This document shows positions 1 through 5,962 of a stretch of 10,277 nucleotides of DNA, in pieces; within the stretch, counting starts at the first letter, position 1; every line of letters begins with the position of its first letter. This DNA comes from Dehalococcoidia bacterium. GTDB lineage: Bacteria > Chloroflexota > Dehalococcoidia > GIF9 > AB-539-J10. The notes beneath the pieces were generated by a model. It did not search any database, was not told the DNA's origin, and was given only the letters and a program-made list of their open reading frames with translations. The translations under genes were made by a program, and so were the position numbers. The stretch lies in contig JAUVYD010000025.1 of NCBI GenBank assembly GCA_030603265.1, positions 1 to 10,277 on the forward strand, given 5' to 3'.

Positions 1-349
1 GGTCCGCCTCGCGCTGGCAGGGGATTCGCAGCACTTTTCCCCAAAGGACCTTCTTGACCTGCGCCGAGTCGACGATGACGAGCCCGTCATCCTTCATCTC
101 TCCGATGTTCTCGTTGCAGGCCTTCTGGTTGAGTGCGATGAGCACGTCGAGTCCGAGCGCCCTCGGGTAGTCAATCTCCTCGTCCGAGAAGATAACCTCG
201 GAGACCGAGTTGCCGCCACGGGCTTCCGGCCCGTAGTTCTGCGAGTGGACTACCGTGTGTCCCTCCGTCAGCCCCGCCTCTGCAAGCACTATGCCCGCGA
301 GGACCACTCCCTGCCCGCCGGACCCGGCGAGCCGTAGCTCGTAACGCAT
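1..349 (-). CDS. korC: 2-oxoacid:ferredoxin oxidoreductase gamma subunit (partial, C-terminus beyond left edge)
   Basis: Gamma subunit of a 2-oxoacid:ferredoxin oxidoreductase. Only the first 116 residues are in the window. The ATG at 349 gives MRYELRLAGSGGQG followed by VVLAGIVLAEAG, the glycine-rich N-terminal signature of the family. QNYGPEARGGNS near residues 44-55 is the second conserved motif (usually SYGPEARGG). The gene starts 6 nt after the korB stop, and GGTGAAG at the end of korB can serve as its ribosome binding site, so it is the last seen gene of a korDABC operon. The fold is a Rossmann-like domain that works with the alpha and beta subunits. 2-oxoglutarate is the likeliest substrate because the subunits are separate and arranged D-A-B-C, but a pyruvate or branched-chain 2-oxoacid cannot be excluded from sequence. 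Confidence 0.92.
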   Translation of the reverse strand, partial: MRYELRLAGSGGQGVVLAGIVLAEAGLTEGHTVVHSQNYGPEARGGNSVSEVIFSDEEIDYPRALGLDVLIALNQKACNENIGEMKDDGLVIVDSAQVKKVLWGKVLRIPCQREAD

Positions 350-355
350 GCCCGT

Positions 356-1177
356 CTACTTCACCTCTCTCCAGATACGTGCGTGTTCCTCGTGGAACGT
401 CGGCTTCCCAATGTCGACAAGCACTCCCGTCACAATCTTGTTCTGCAACTCCTCCGCGCTCATCTCCCGCGCCTTCTCAAATGGCACGGCGTTGTCCTTC
501 TGCCACCGCATCATGTCCACCGGGGAGCCCATGCCTGTCATCTTGCCGAAGTGGGTCACACACGGAGCCATGACCTCGACGACGGAGAAGCCCTTCTTCT
601 TCAGCGCCTGGCCGATAACCCTGTCGAGCGCTTTGGTGTGGTACACCGTCGACCGCGCCACGAAGACCGCTCCCGCTGCCTCAACCAGCTTCGAGATGTC
701 GAATGGGTGCTCCAGGTGGCCGTAGGGCGACGAGGCAGTTGCGAGCCCGAACGGGGTGGTTGGTGAGGCTTGGCCTCCAGTCATGCCGTATATCTGGTTG
801 TTGACGATGATTGTGGTGATGTCGATGTTGCGCCGCGCTGAGTGAATCAGGTGGTTGCCACCGATTGAAGACGCATCGCCATCCCCCATCACGACGATGA
901 CCTTCAGGTGCGGCTTCGCGAGCTTGATGCCCGTCGCGAACGTCAGCGCCCGGCCGTGCGTCGTATGCAGCGTATTGAAGTCGAGGTACACCGGGAGCCT
1001 GCCGGAGCAGCCTATTCCGGAGACGAGCATGATGTCGTCCTTGCTGTAGCCGCCCTCATCGATGGCCCTTACGAGAGCGCCCAGCAGGATGCCGATGCCG
1101 CAGCCAGGACACCATACGTGGGGAAACCGCTTCGACGACCTGAGGTAGCGGTGAATCAGCTGTGGCGTCTGCTTCAA
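356..1177 (-). CDS. korB: 2-oxoacid:ferredoxin oxidoreductase beta subunit (thiamine diphosphate binding)
   Basis: Beta subunit (273 aa, normal family length), which binds thiamine diphosphate (TPP) and a [4Fe-4S] cluster and carries out decarboxylation of the 2-oxoacid. The CPGCG motif at residues 23-27 and GIGCSGR at 54-60 supply cluster cysteines. The TPP/Mg motif begins GDGDAS at 98-103 and closes with NNQIYGMTGGQ at 126-136. HTTHGRA near 71-77 is also conserved. The start is TTG at 1177, not ATG. It is preceded by AGGAGG with a 7-nt spacer, and the TTG overlaps the korA TGA stop by four bases (TTGA), indicating translational coupling. No ATG gives the full N-terminus. The cytoplasmic product acts with KorA, KorC and the ferredoxin-like KorD. 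Confidence 0.95.
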   Translation of the reverse strand: MKQTPQLIHRYLRSSKRFPHVWCPGCGIGILLGALVRAIDEGGYSKDDIMLVSGIGCSGRLPVYLDFNTLHTTHGRALTFATGIKLAKPHLKVIVVMGDGDASSIGGNHLIHSARRNIDITTIIVNNQIYGMTGGQASPTTPFGLATASSPYGHLEHPFDISKLVEAAGAVFVARSTVYHTKALDRVIGQALKKKGFSVVEVMAPCVTHFGKMTGMGSPVDMMRWQKDNAVPFEKAREMSAEELQNKIVTGVLVDIGKPTFHEEHARIWREVK

Positions 1178-2322
1178 GCGAGCGCCTCCTCGACCTTCGC
1201 CAGTATCTCGGACGGAGTAATCATCTGGCCGTCAATTTTGTTGAGCGTCAGTACCTCGCACTTGCCCTGGTTGACGCGCTTGACCTCCCTCGAGAGCTGG
1301 CCCATGTTCATCTCGGCCACGATGACCTTGCGGGATGATTCGAGGTACTGCATCACCGTTCGGCGCATGAAGGGCCAGAGCATCTTGAGCTTGAGCAGGC
1401 CTACGGGCAATCCCTTGTCGCGGGCCATCTTGACCGCTCTGAGGGCCGAGCGAGCCACCGAGCCGTAGGCGATGACGGTTATCTCCGCACCCTCGTCGTA
1501 GTACGAGTCGTACCACTGGAGCAGGTGGAAGTCCTTCGATATCTTGTTGAAGAGTCGCATCATCAGCTCTTGTGTCTCATCCTGCCGCTGGGTGGGGAAG
1601 CCGTTGATGTCGTGCATGAGCCCCGTGACGTGGAAGCGGTAGCCCTCGCCGAAGGCCGCCATCGGAGGTATCCCCGTGCCGGGGTCGCGATAGGGCGAGT
1701 ACCATTCTGGCGGAACCGTCGGCTTCACCCTGTCCTCTATCTCTATCTCCGCCAGCGGAGGAAGGACAACGCTCTCCCGGGTGTGCGCGACAATCTCATC
1801 GGCCAGCACGATGACCGGGCTGCGGTAGCGCTCGGCGAGGTTGAACGCCTTGACCGTGAGGTCGAAGAATTCGTACGCCGACGACGGTGCGACCACCAGG
1901 ATAGGATGGTCGCCGTGTGCGCCCCAGCGTGCCTGCATCACGTCACCCTGCATCGGCCGTGTTGGCAGCCCGGTGCTCGGGCCGCCGCGCATCACGTTGA
2001 CGATGACGCAGGGCACTTCGGCCATCGCTGCGAAGCTGATGTGCTCCTGCATCAGCGAGAACCCCGGTCCGCTTGTGGCGGTCATCGCCTTGAGGCCTCC
2101 AAGGGAGCCCCCTATCGTTGCTCCAATGCCGGCTATCTCGTCCTCCATCTGGATGAAGACCCCGCCCGCCTGTGGCAGCATCCTGGACATCAGCTCCATT
2201 ATCTCCGTGGCCGGAGTGATGGGGTAGCCTGCGTAGAAGCGACAGCCGGCGGCGAGCGCTCCTCGCACGCATGCCTCGCTGCCCTGCAGCAGCACTCGCT
2301 CAGGCGTTGTCTGTGTGCTCAT
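1174..2322 (-). CDS. korA: 2-oxoacid:ferredoxin oxidoreductase alpha subunit
   Basis: Alpha subunit (382 aa) of the same complex. It has a pyrimidine-binding TPP-enzyme domain followed by a transketolase C-terminal-like domain. Visible landmarks are YPITPATE at residues 33-40, QMEDEIAGIGATIGG from about 58, TSGPGFSLMQE at 83-93, and GPSTGLPT at 114-121, which is typical of the KorA/VorA group. The C-terminal half (ITVIAYGSVARSA, then LLKLKMLWPF) matches domain II of the family. No gamma domain is fused, which agrees with the separate korC. It overlaps korD by 23 nt upstream and korB by 4 nt downstream, so it belongs to one operon. The Shine-Dalgarno sequence before the ATG is weak, and coupling to korD probably drives initiation. 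Exact substrate (2-oxoglutarate versus another 2-oxoacid) is inferred. Confidence 0.95.
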   Translation of the reverse strand: MSTQTTPERVLLQGSEACVRGALAAGCRFYAGYPITPATEIMELMSRMLPQAGGVFIQMEDEIAGIGATIGGSLGGLKAMTATSGPGFSLMQEHISFAAMAEVPCVIVNVMRGGPSTGLPTRPMQGDVMQARWGAHGDHPILVVAPSSAYEFFDLTVKAFNLAERYRSPVIVLADEIVAHTRESVVLPPLAEIEIEDRVKPTVPPEWYSPYRDPGTGIPPMAAFGEGYRFHVTGLMHDINGFPTQRQDETQELMMRLFNKISKDFHLLQWYDSYYDEGAEITVIAYGSVARSALRAVKMARDKGLPVGLLKLKMLWPFMRRTVMQYLESSRKVIVAEMNMGQLSREVKRVNQGKCEVLTLNKIDGQMITPSEILAKVEEALA

Positions 2323-2506
2323 CTTTCTGGACGACGATGGCGAAGTCGGGACAACGCAACTCGCACCAGCGGCAGCCGGTGCATGCGTCCGGGTTGCTCA
2401 CTTTCGGGAACCCGTCGTCACCGGTTGTCAGAACGCCCCGGGGGCAGAACGCAACGCATATGCCGCATTTCTTGCACCACCCCTTGAATATCTCAACCCG
2501 GTTCAT
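2300..2506 (-). CDS. korD: 2x[4Fe-4S] ferredoxin-like delta subunit
   Basis: Small 68-residue dicluster ferredoxin subunit that passes electrons from the TPP site to external ferredoxin. It begins MNRVEIFKGWC. The first cluster motif is CX2CX2CX3CP (Cys11, 14, 17, 21) and the second is CX2CX2CX3CP (Cys42, 45, 48, 52). This is the normal KorD size. The frame stays open to 2599, but the extra 31 residues resemble no ferredoxin and contain the intergenic palindrome, so I take the ATG at 2506. The Shine-Dalgarno sequence there is poor (GGCGGAAG somewhat upstream). It is the first gene of the operon, overlaps korA by 23 nt, and is divergent from the flavoprotein gene at 2658. Confidence 0.9.
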   Translation of the reverse strand: MNRVEIFKGWCKKCGICVAFCPRGVLTTGDDGFPKVSNPDACTGCRWCELRCPDFAIVVQKDEHTDNA

Positions 2507-2547
2507 TTGACAGTTGCGGTCGCTTCCGCCCGGGAGTATCGTAGCAC

Positions 2548-2560
2548 CGTGAGCCTCACG
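2548..2560. promoter_or_regulatory. 13-bp palindrome between divergent korD and flavoprotein genes (possible operator)
   Basis: CGTGAG-C-CTCACG is a perfect inverted repeat with a one-base centre. A third CGTGAG half-site lies at 2608-2613, exactly 60 bp from the first. It sits in the 151-bp spacer between the divergent starts at 2506 and 2658, where a repressor or activator could control both directions. No clear -10/-35 pair could be placed next to it, so the operator role is only an inference. Confidence 0.3.
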
Positions 2561-2657
2561 AGTCCATAGCAAGATGCCGGTACTGCCGTGGTCGTCCATC
2601 GCGTGTACGTGAGGCTGCCGGATTGTCCCGAGGTACCGGTTCGCCTGGAGTTGCCCA

Positions 2658-3254
2658 ATGAGTATCCTCGTCGTCCTTGCCCATCCTCATCCGGGGAGTT
2701 TCAATCACGCTATCGCGGCGACGTGCCTCGACGCACTGCATTCAACGGGGCGCAGAGTCGTCTTTCACGACCTGTATCAGGAGTCATTTGACCCCGTTGT
2801 GACGCACACGGAGATTGTTGGCGGCGCTCCGCTTGCCCCCACTGTCGAGGCTCATTGCCGCGAGCTGGCCTCCGCCGATGGCATAGTCGTGATTCATCCG
2901 AACTGGTGGGGGCAACCACCGGCCATTCTGAAGGGCTGGGTTGACCGCGTCGTGCGCCCCGGTGTCGCCTACCGGTTTCTGGAGGATGATGATGGCGAGG
3001 GAGTCCCTGAGGGGCTGCTCAGCGCTACCGCTGCGTTGGTGTTCAACACTGCGAATACGCCGCCGCTGCGAGAGAGAGAAGCCTTCGGAGACCCACTTGA
3101 AGCTCTCTGGAGCAAGTGCATCTTTGGCCTTTGTGGCGTTCAACGCGTCGAACGGCGCACCTTCGCAGTCGTGGTGACCAGTACTGAGGAGTGGAGGAGG
3201 CAGTGGCTGAGAGAGGTGTGGGACCTCGTAACGGAGACGTTTCCGCCGTTGTAG
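2658..3254 (+). CDS. NAD(P)H:quinone oxidoreductase-like flavoprotein (Flavodoxin_2 family)
   Basis: Soluble FMN/FAD-binding oxidoreductase of the KefF/MdaB/YwrO type (PF02525-like), 198 aa, typical length. The N-terminal VVLAHPHPGSFNHAI (residues 5-19) is the phosphate-binding loop after the first beta strand. HPNWWGQPPAILKGW followed by VDRVVRPGVAY (80-105) is the hallmark flavin-contact region. The family transfers two electrons from NAD(P)H to quinones or other acceptors and is often protective against electrophiles. The ATG at 2658 is preceded by TGGAG about 9 nt upstream. It is divergent from the kor operon and converges with the small minus-strand coding region whose last stop is at 3295. 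The acceptor and physiological role are unknown. Confidence 0.88.
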   Translation: MSILVVLAHPHPGSFNHAIAATCLDALHSTGRRVVFHDLYQESFDPVVTHTEIVGGAPLAPTVEAHCRELASADGIVVIHPNWWGQPPAILKGWVDRVVRPGVAYRFLEDDDGEGVPEGLLSATAALVFNTANTPPLREREAFGDPLEALWSKCIFGLCGVQRVERRTFAVVVTSTEEWRRQWLREVWDLVTETFPPL

Positions 3255-3294
3255 GGACAAGGTGTCGAAGCAGTGGCAGCGTCCCGGGCCCCGG

Positions 3295-3471
3295 TCAACT
3301 GAGAGACTTGAAACGCCGGGACAGTACGCGCTCCGTGAGTGCCGTGACGGCCATGAGTCCGTATTCGAACCACTCCAGCAACCGCGCGCCGGCGTCGACA
3401 GCGTAGCCCAGTGCGGGGTTCCCCTCGAATCGGACAAGGCGCAGCCTTCGGCTGAGATGGCGCCGTTCCAT
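3295..3471 (-). CDS. Small hypothetical protein, or readthrough/broken C-terminal half of the 3496-3819 frame
   Basis: A 58-codon reading frame starting at the ATG at 3471 (MERRHLSRRLRLVRFEGNPA and onward). It lies in exactly the same frame as the upstream small gene ending at 3496, separated by that gene's TGA and eight sense codons. The codons favour G/C at third positions and the translation has a protein-like mix, with Arg-rich amphipathic stretches and an LLEWFEYGLM segment. No convincing Shine-Dalgarno precedes the ATG. The simplest readings are a second short cistron, or the C-terminal half of one gene of about 174 residues interrupted by a nonsense mutation such as CGA to TGA. I do not recognise a family. 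Confidence 0.4.
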   Translation of the reverse strand: MERRHLSRRLRLVRFEGNPALGYAVDAGARLLEWFEYGLMAVTALTERVLSRRFKSLS

Positions 3472-3495
3472 GCGGTACTCGCGCAGAGGGACAAG

Positions 3496-3819
3496 TCAGA
3501 GGCGCCGCCGCGACTCGAGGTTCGCCAGCAGAGCGTCTGTACCTTGCGGCTTCGAGGTGGGAGGCGTCGGAAGCGGCTCTTCCACCAGCGTGTTATCCGA
3601 CATGCCCCCGAGGGAGAGTTCACACACGGTGCTGAGCCCGCAGTTCACTGCAGGATACTGCTGCTCGATGCGACGCACGTCACGCAGGAGTATCTCGACC
3701 AGGGCAATCGCGTACTCCCTTTGAGTGGCGTGCACGTATGTGCCGGAGAGTGTCTCCATCCCGTCCTTTGCCGGATAGTACGCCGACACGGTTGAACGCG
3801 AAAGAGGGGGCAGCTCCAT
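3496..3819 (-). CDS. Hypothetical protein, possibly truncated by an in-frame TGA
   Basis: A 107-codon frame (MELPPLSRSTVSAYY and onward) that I do not recognise. About three quarters of codons end in G or C by eye, and the sequence is protein-like: an amphipathic helix YAIALVEILLRDVRRIEQQ in the middle, then a Pro/Thr-rich stretch (VEEPLPTPPTSKPQ). No signal peptide or membrane segment is seen. The ATG at 3819 lacks a good Shine-Dalgarno. An alternative start is Met21 (3759), which follows AAGGA at a short spacing. The frame ends with TGA at 3496-3498 but continues open and coding-like to 3295. It is divergent from the HEAT pseudogene at 3910. It could be a real small gene or the front half of a decaying one. 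Confidence 0.45.
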   Translation of the reverse strand: MELPPLSRSTVSAYYPAKDGMETLSGTYVHATQREYAIALVEILLRDVRRIEQQYPAVNCGLSTVCELSLGGMSDNTLVEEPLPTPPTSKPQGTDALLANLESRRRL

Positions 3820-3909
3820 CTTACTGGATGGACATGAGCAGGCGCGAAACAGACACGATCAAAGGCACCGAGTGGCGGGTACCGAGCCGCACGCTGCCGT
3901 GCAGGGCAC

Positions 3910-4124
3910 ATGAGAATCCCATTTGACTAGTGTGGCGGCCGGTCGTCGCAACCTGTTGATGCCTTGCCCTGCGCTCTGGCCCTCCAGAGTCTTGTCCTCC
4001 AACCCGGCGACAGGTGTGGCGTGATGCGGGAATGCGCTCGCCGCGCGCTCGCGGCCATGGGTTCGCGCGCTGCCGGGCCGCCGGTGCAAGCCCGGAGGCG
4101 CCGCAGGAGCTGGATGAGGATACG
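3910..4124 (+). pseudogene. Truncated HEAT-repeat gene, paralogue of the gene at 8295
   Basis: Aligning this stretch with the gene at 8295 at a constant offset of 4385 bases gives a gap-free match over 67 codons (3910-4110), with about half the residues identical (33 of 67 by hand). Shared blocks are SQPxDALxCA, VLQxG, GVxRExARRALxxMGxR and QAxRxRxS. The ATG is conserved, but codon 7, which is Trp (TGG) in the paralogue, is TAG here. Similarity stops near 4110, 14 bases before the stop of the convergent CoA-transferase B gene, so two thirds of the protein are missing. Upstream, 27 of 39 bases before the ATG also match. A short product from a later start (for example ATG 3964) cannot be excluded but would be only an N-terminal piece. 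Best read as a decayed, truncated duplicate. Confidence 0.75.
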
Positions 4125-4904
4125 CTACTTCCCCAGCACCATTCCAATGGGGTCTATTTCCTGCCGCAGCAGCCGCAGGTCCTCCTCAGTGGGAACGTAG
4201 CTTGTTTCGACTTTGTCAGGGATGATGATTTCGAAACCGCTGTTCTCCTTGATGTCCTCCAGCGTTGCCCCGGGATGCAGAGTAATCAACTTGAGCCTCT
4301 TCGTTTCTTCATCGAAGCCGTAGACGCCAAGCTGGGTAATCACTCTGTACGGCCCTGTGCCCCGGGCCAATCCCGCCTTCTCTCTGCTTCCCGGCCCGTC
4401 CAGATAGCCCGGAGTGGTCAGGAAATCAATCTCAGTAACGAAAGTTCTCCTGGACTGATTGGCGATGATGATGATGAGCTTCTGTGAGAAAGAACCGACG
4501 TCATTGGCTCCGCCGCTGCCGGGCAGGCGCACCGTGGGCGAACTGTAGTCACCTATCACTGTGGTGTTGATGTTGCCATGCACATCCATCTGGGCAGCTC
4601 CCAGGAATCCATAGTCTATGTATCCTGCCTGCGAAAGCGACATGACATCGTGCATGCTGGAGGCACCGATGGCTCTGTGGAACGTCCTGGAATCACCTAC
4701 GGAGATGGGCAACTCACGCATCACGGGCCCCAGGCTGCCGGCCTCAAATGCTATGAGCAGGTTGGGGGCATGCGTTTTCTGAGCCAGCATGGACGCTATC
4801 ATGGGAAGCCCGGTCCCGACGAAGACGGATTTCCTGTCCTCCAGCATCCTGGAGCCGTTGCAGGCCAGCATTTCCCTCAGGTTGTACTTGCCTTCTATTG
4901 CCAT
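4125..4904 (-). CDS. CoA-transferase subunit B, glutaconate CoA-transferase type
   Basis: Beta subunit of a family I CoA-transferase (CoA_trans fold, 259 aa, normal for GctB/IpdB-type subunits). Family I enzymes form a glutamyl-CoA thioester on the B subunit. Here AFEAGSLGP places Glu54 at the position of the catalytic Glu54 described for Acidaminococcus glutaconate CoA-transferase. SGGANDVGS (about 130-138) is the conserved glycine-rich loop. It starts 17 nt after subunit A, with GGGAG upstream of the ATG, so the pair is co-translated. The acid substrate is not fixed by sequence; the neighbouring BKACE suggests a CoA donor or acceptor in beta-keto acid breakdown. IpdB-like ring-opening hydrolase activity is an alternative. 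Its 3' end abuts the HEAT pseudogene with no visible terminator. Confidence 0.9.
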   Translation of the reverse strand: MAIEGKYNLREMLACNGSRMLEDRKSVFVGTGLPMIASMLAQKTHAPNLLIAFEAGSLGPVMRELPISVGDSRTFHRAIGASSMHDVMSLSQAGYIDYGFLGAAQMDVHGNINTTVIGDYSSPTVRLPGSGGANDVGSFSQKLIIIIANQSRRTFVTEIDFLTTPGYLDGPGSREKAGLARGTGPYRVITQLGVYGFDEETKRLKLITLHPGATLEDIKENSGFEIIIPDKVETSYVPTEEDLRLLRQEIDPIGMVLGK

Positions 4905-4921
4905 ATCTTCCGGCTCCCTCT

Positions 4922-5932
4922 CTACTTGTACGACACGGACTTCATTGGCTCTCTGTAGAACGCTCTTCTCTTGAGGTAGTTCATCTTCTCTATGCCGCCA
5001 CAGAGTTCCAGGTACGCCTCGAAGCTGTCAGCGCCGAAGACGTATTTCTGGAAATACTCATCTGTCCCTTCCTGGGTCCTGGAAATCCTCAGCCATTCGG
5101 CTATGTGGTCTTCATCGAACCAGTACAGTCCCGGCATCTCTCCCGGGTGCGAGCCGTATGGGACTTCGACCACAGCATCCACCACGAAGAAAGGAATGCT
5201 TGTATTCTGGGGCTCTCTGCGGAAGAGATCATGTTCCACTATCTCTTCCGTGGTGATGATCAGCCTCCTGGCGCACCTGGAAAGCTCGATGTCCTCCACC
5301 AGGATGCCGTCTATCTGAGCATTGCCGTAGATATCACAGCGGTGGACGTGGATACACGCCATATCCGGGTATGCTGCAGGGATTAGATTGATCGGCTGCC
5401 CGGTGAACGGGTCGGTGACCACCTTGCAGGAGCTGTGTCTTCCTGTGTCAGAGCCAAGCAGGTTTCGGCTCGGTATGAAAGGCAGTCCCATCATCGCGGC
5501 CAGAAACCGCCATTGATACCCGGCATTGCTGGTCTCAGCAATCACCTTGCACCGGCCGCTTTCCGCCATCCTTCTCGAGGCTGGAGATAGCCCCCTGAGT
5601 TCATGGCCAAACGCGTAGGCCACCTCCACCCTGTTGACGCAGCCGGAACCTATCAACATGTCGCAATCATGAGTCGCCGTCTTGCCTGCGAGAGTCAGAT
5701 TGCGCTTCTGCTGCCTGATTATCTCGTAGATGATGGCCATTGATATTCGTATCTGGCCGAACCCGCCACTTGCTATGAAATCGCCATCATGTACGAATCT
5801 GGAGACCGCCTCTTTGGCTGACATGGTCTTGTCTTTCAACTCACGCGACTTGTTCTCCAGCACCCATCGCCGGGCTTCATCCGGACTGTGCCAGCCGACA
5901 AGTTCGCCTGTGCCTTCCTGCAATACGTGCAT
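4922..5932 (-). CDS. CoA-transferase subunit A, glutaconate CoA-transferase type
   Basis: Alpha subunit (336 aa) of the heteromeric CoA-transferase encoded with the next gene. The core begins at about residue 37 with MSAKEAVSRFVHDGDFIASGGFG, and GGFG (55-58) is the conserved CoA-site loop. RNLLGSDTGRHSS and the VHRCDIYGNAQIDG segment match GctA/IpdA-type subunits. The first 36 residues (up to KDKT) precede the minimal GctA start. I keep the ATG at 5932 because AGGAG lies 9 nt upstream, while Met37 has no Shine-Dalgarno sequence. It starts 30 nt after the BKACE stop and is followed 17 nt later by subunit B, giving a three-gene operon. Substrate inferred only from context. Confidence 0.9.
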   Translation of the reverse strand: MHVLQEGTGELVGWHSPDEARRWVLENKSRELKDKTMSAKEAVSRFVHDGDFIASGGFGQIRISMAIIYEIIRQQKRNLTLAGKTATHDCDMLIGSGCVNRVEVAYAFGHELRGLSPASRRMAESGRCKVIAETSNAGYQWRFLAAMMGLPFIPSRNLLGSDTGRHSSCKVVTDPFTGQPINLIPAAYPDMACIHVHRCDIYGNAQIDGILVEDIELSRCARRLIITTEEIVEHDLFRREPQNTSIPFFVVDAVVEVPYGSHPGEMPGLYWFDEDHIAEWLRISRTQEGTDEYFQKYVFGADSFEAYLELCGGIEKMNYLKRRAFYREPMKSVSYK

Positions 5933-5962
5933 TCGTGTCTGTCTCCTGTGAAGTGCTTCGCT

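Noticed and set aside
1525..2487. Long plus-strand open frame (320 codons) across korA and korD
   Set aside because: Antisense shadow of GC-rich kor genes; Arg/His-rich translation with no recognisable domain, while the minus frame carries clear KorA and KorD motifs.
2507..2599. N-terminal extension of korD by 31 residues
   Set aside because: It does not resemble ferredoxins and would place the divergent palindrome inside the gene; the ATG at 2506 gives the usual KorD size.
3496..3498. In-frame TGA as selenocysteine or recoded stop
   Set aside because: No SECIS-like hairpin was evident, the residue context is not a redox motif, and TGA ends several other genes in this window (korA, korD, HEAT).
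2784..3623. Minus-strand 279-codon frame opposite the flavoprotein gene
   Set aside because: Shadow of the flavoprotein; the coding-like small frame at 3295-3819 is in a different phase.
3928..3930. In-frame TAG of the HEAT copy as pyrrolysine
   Set aside because: It sits at codon 7 in place of Trp in a truncated, decayed gene; no reason to expect recoding, and TAG ends other genes here.
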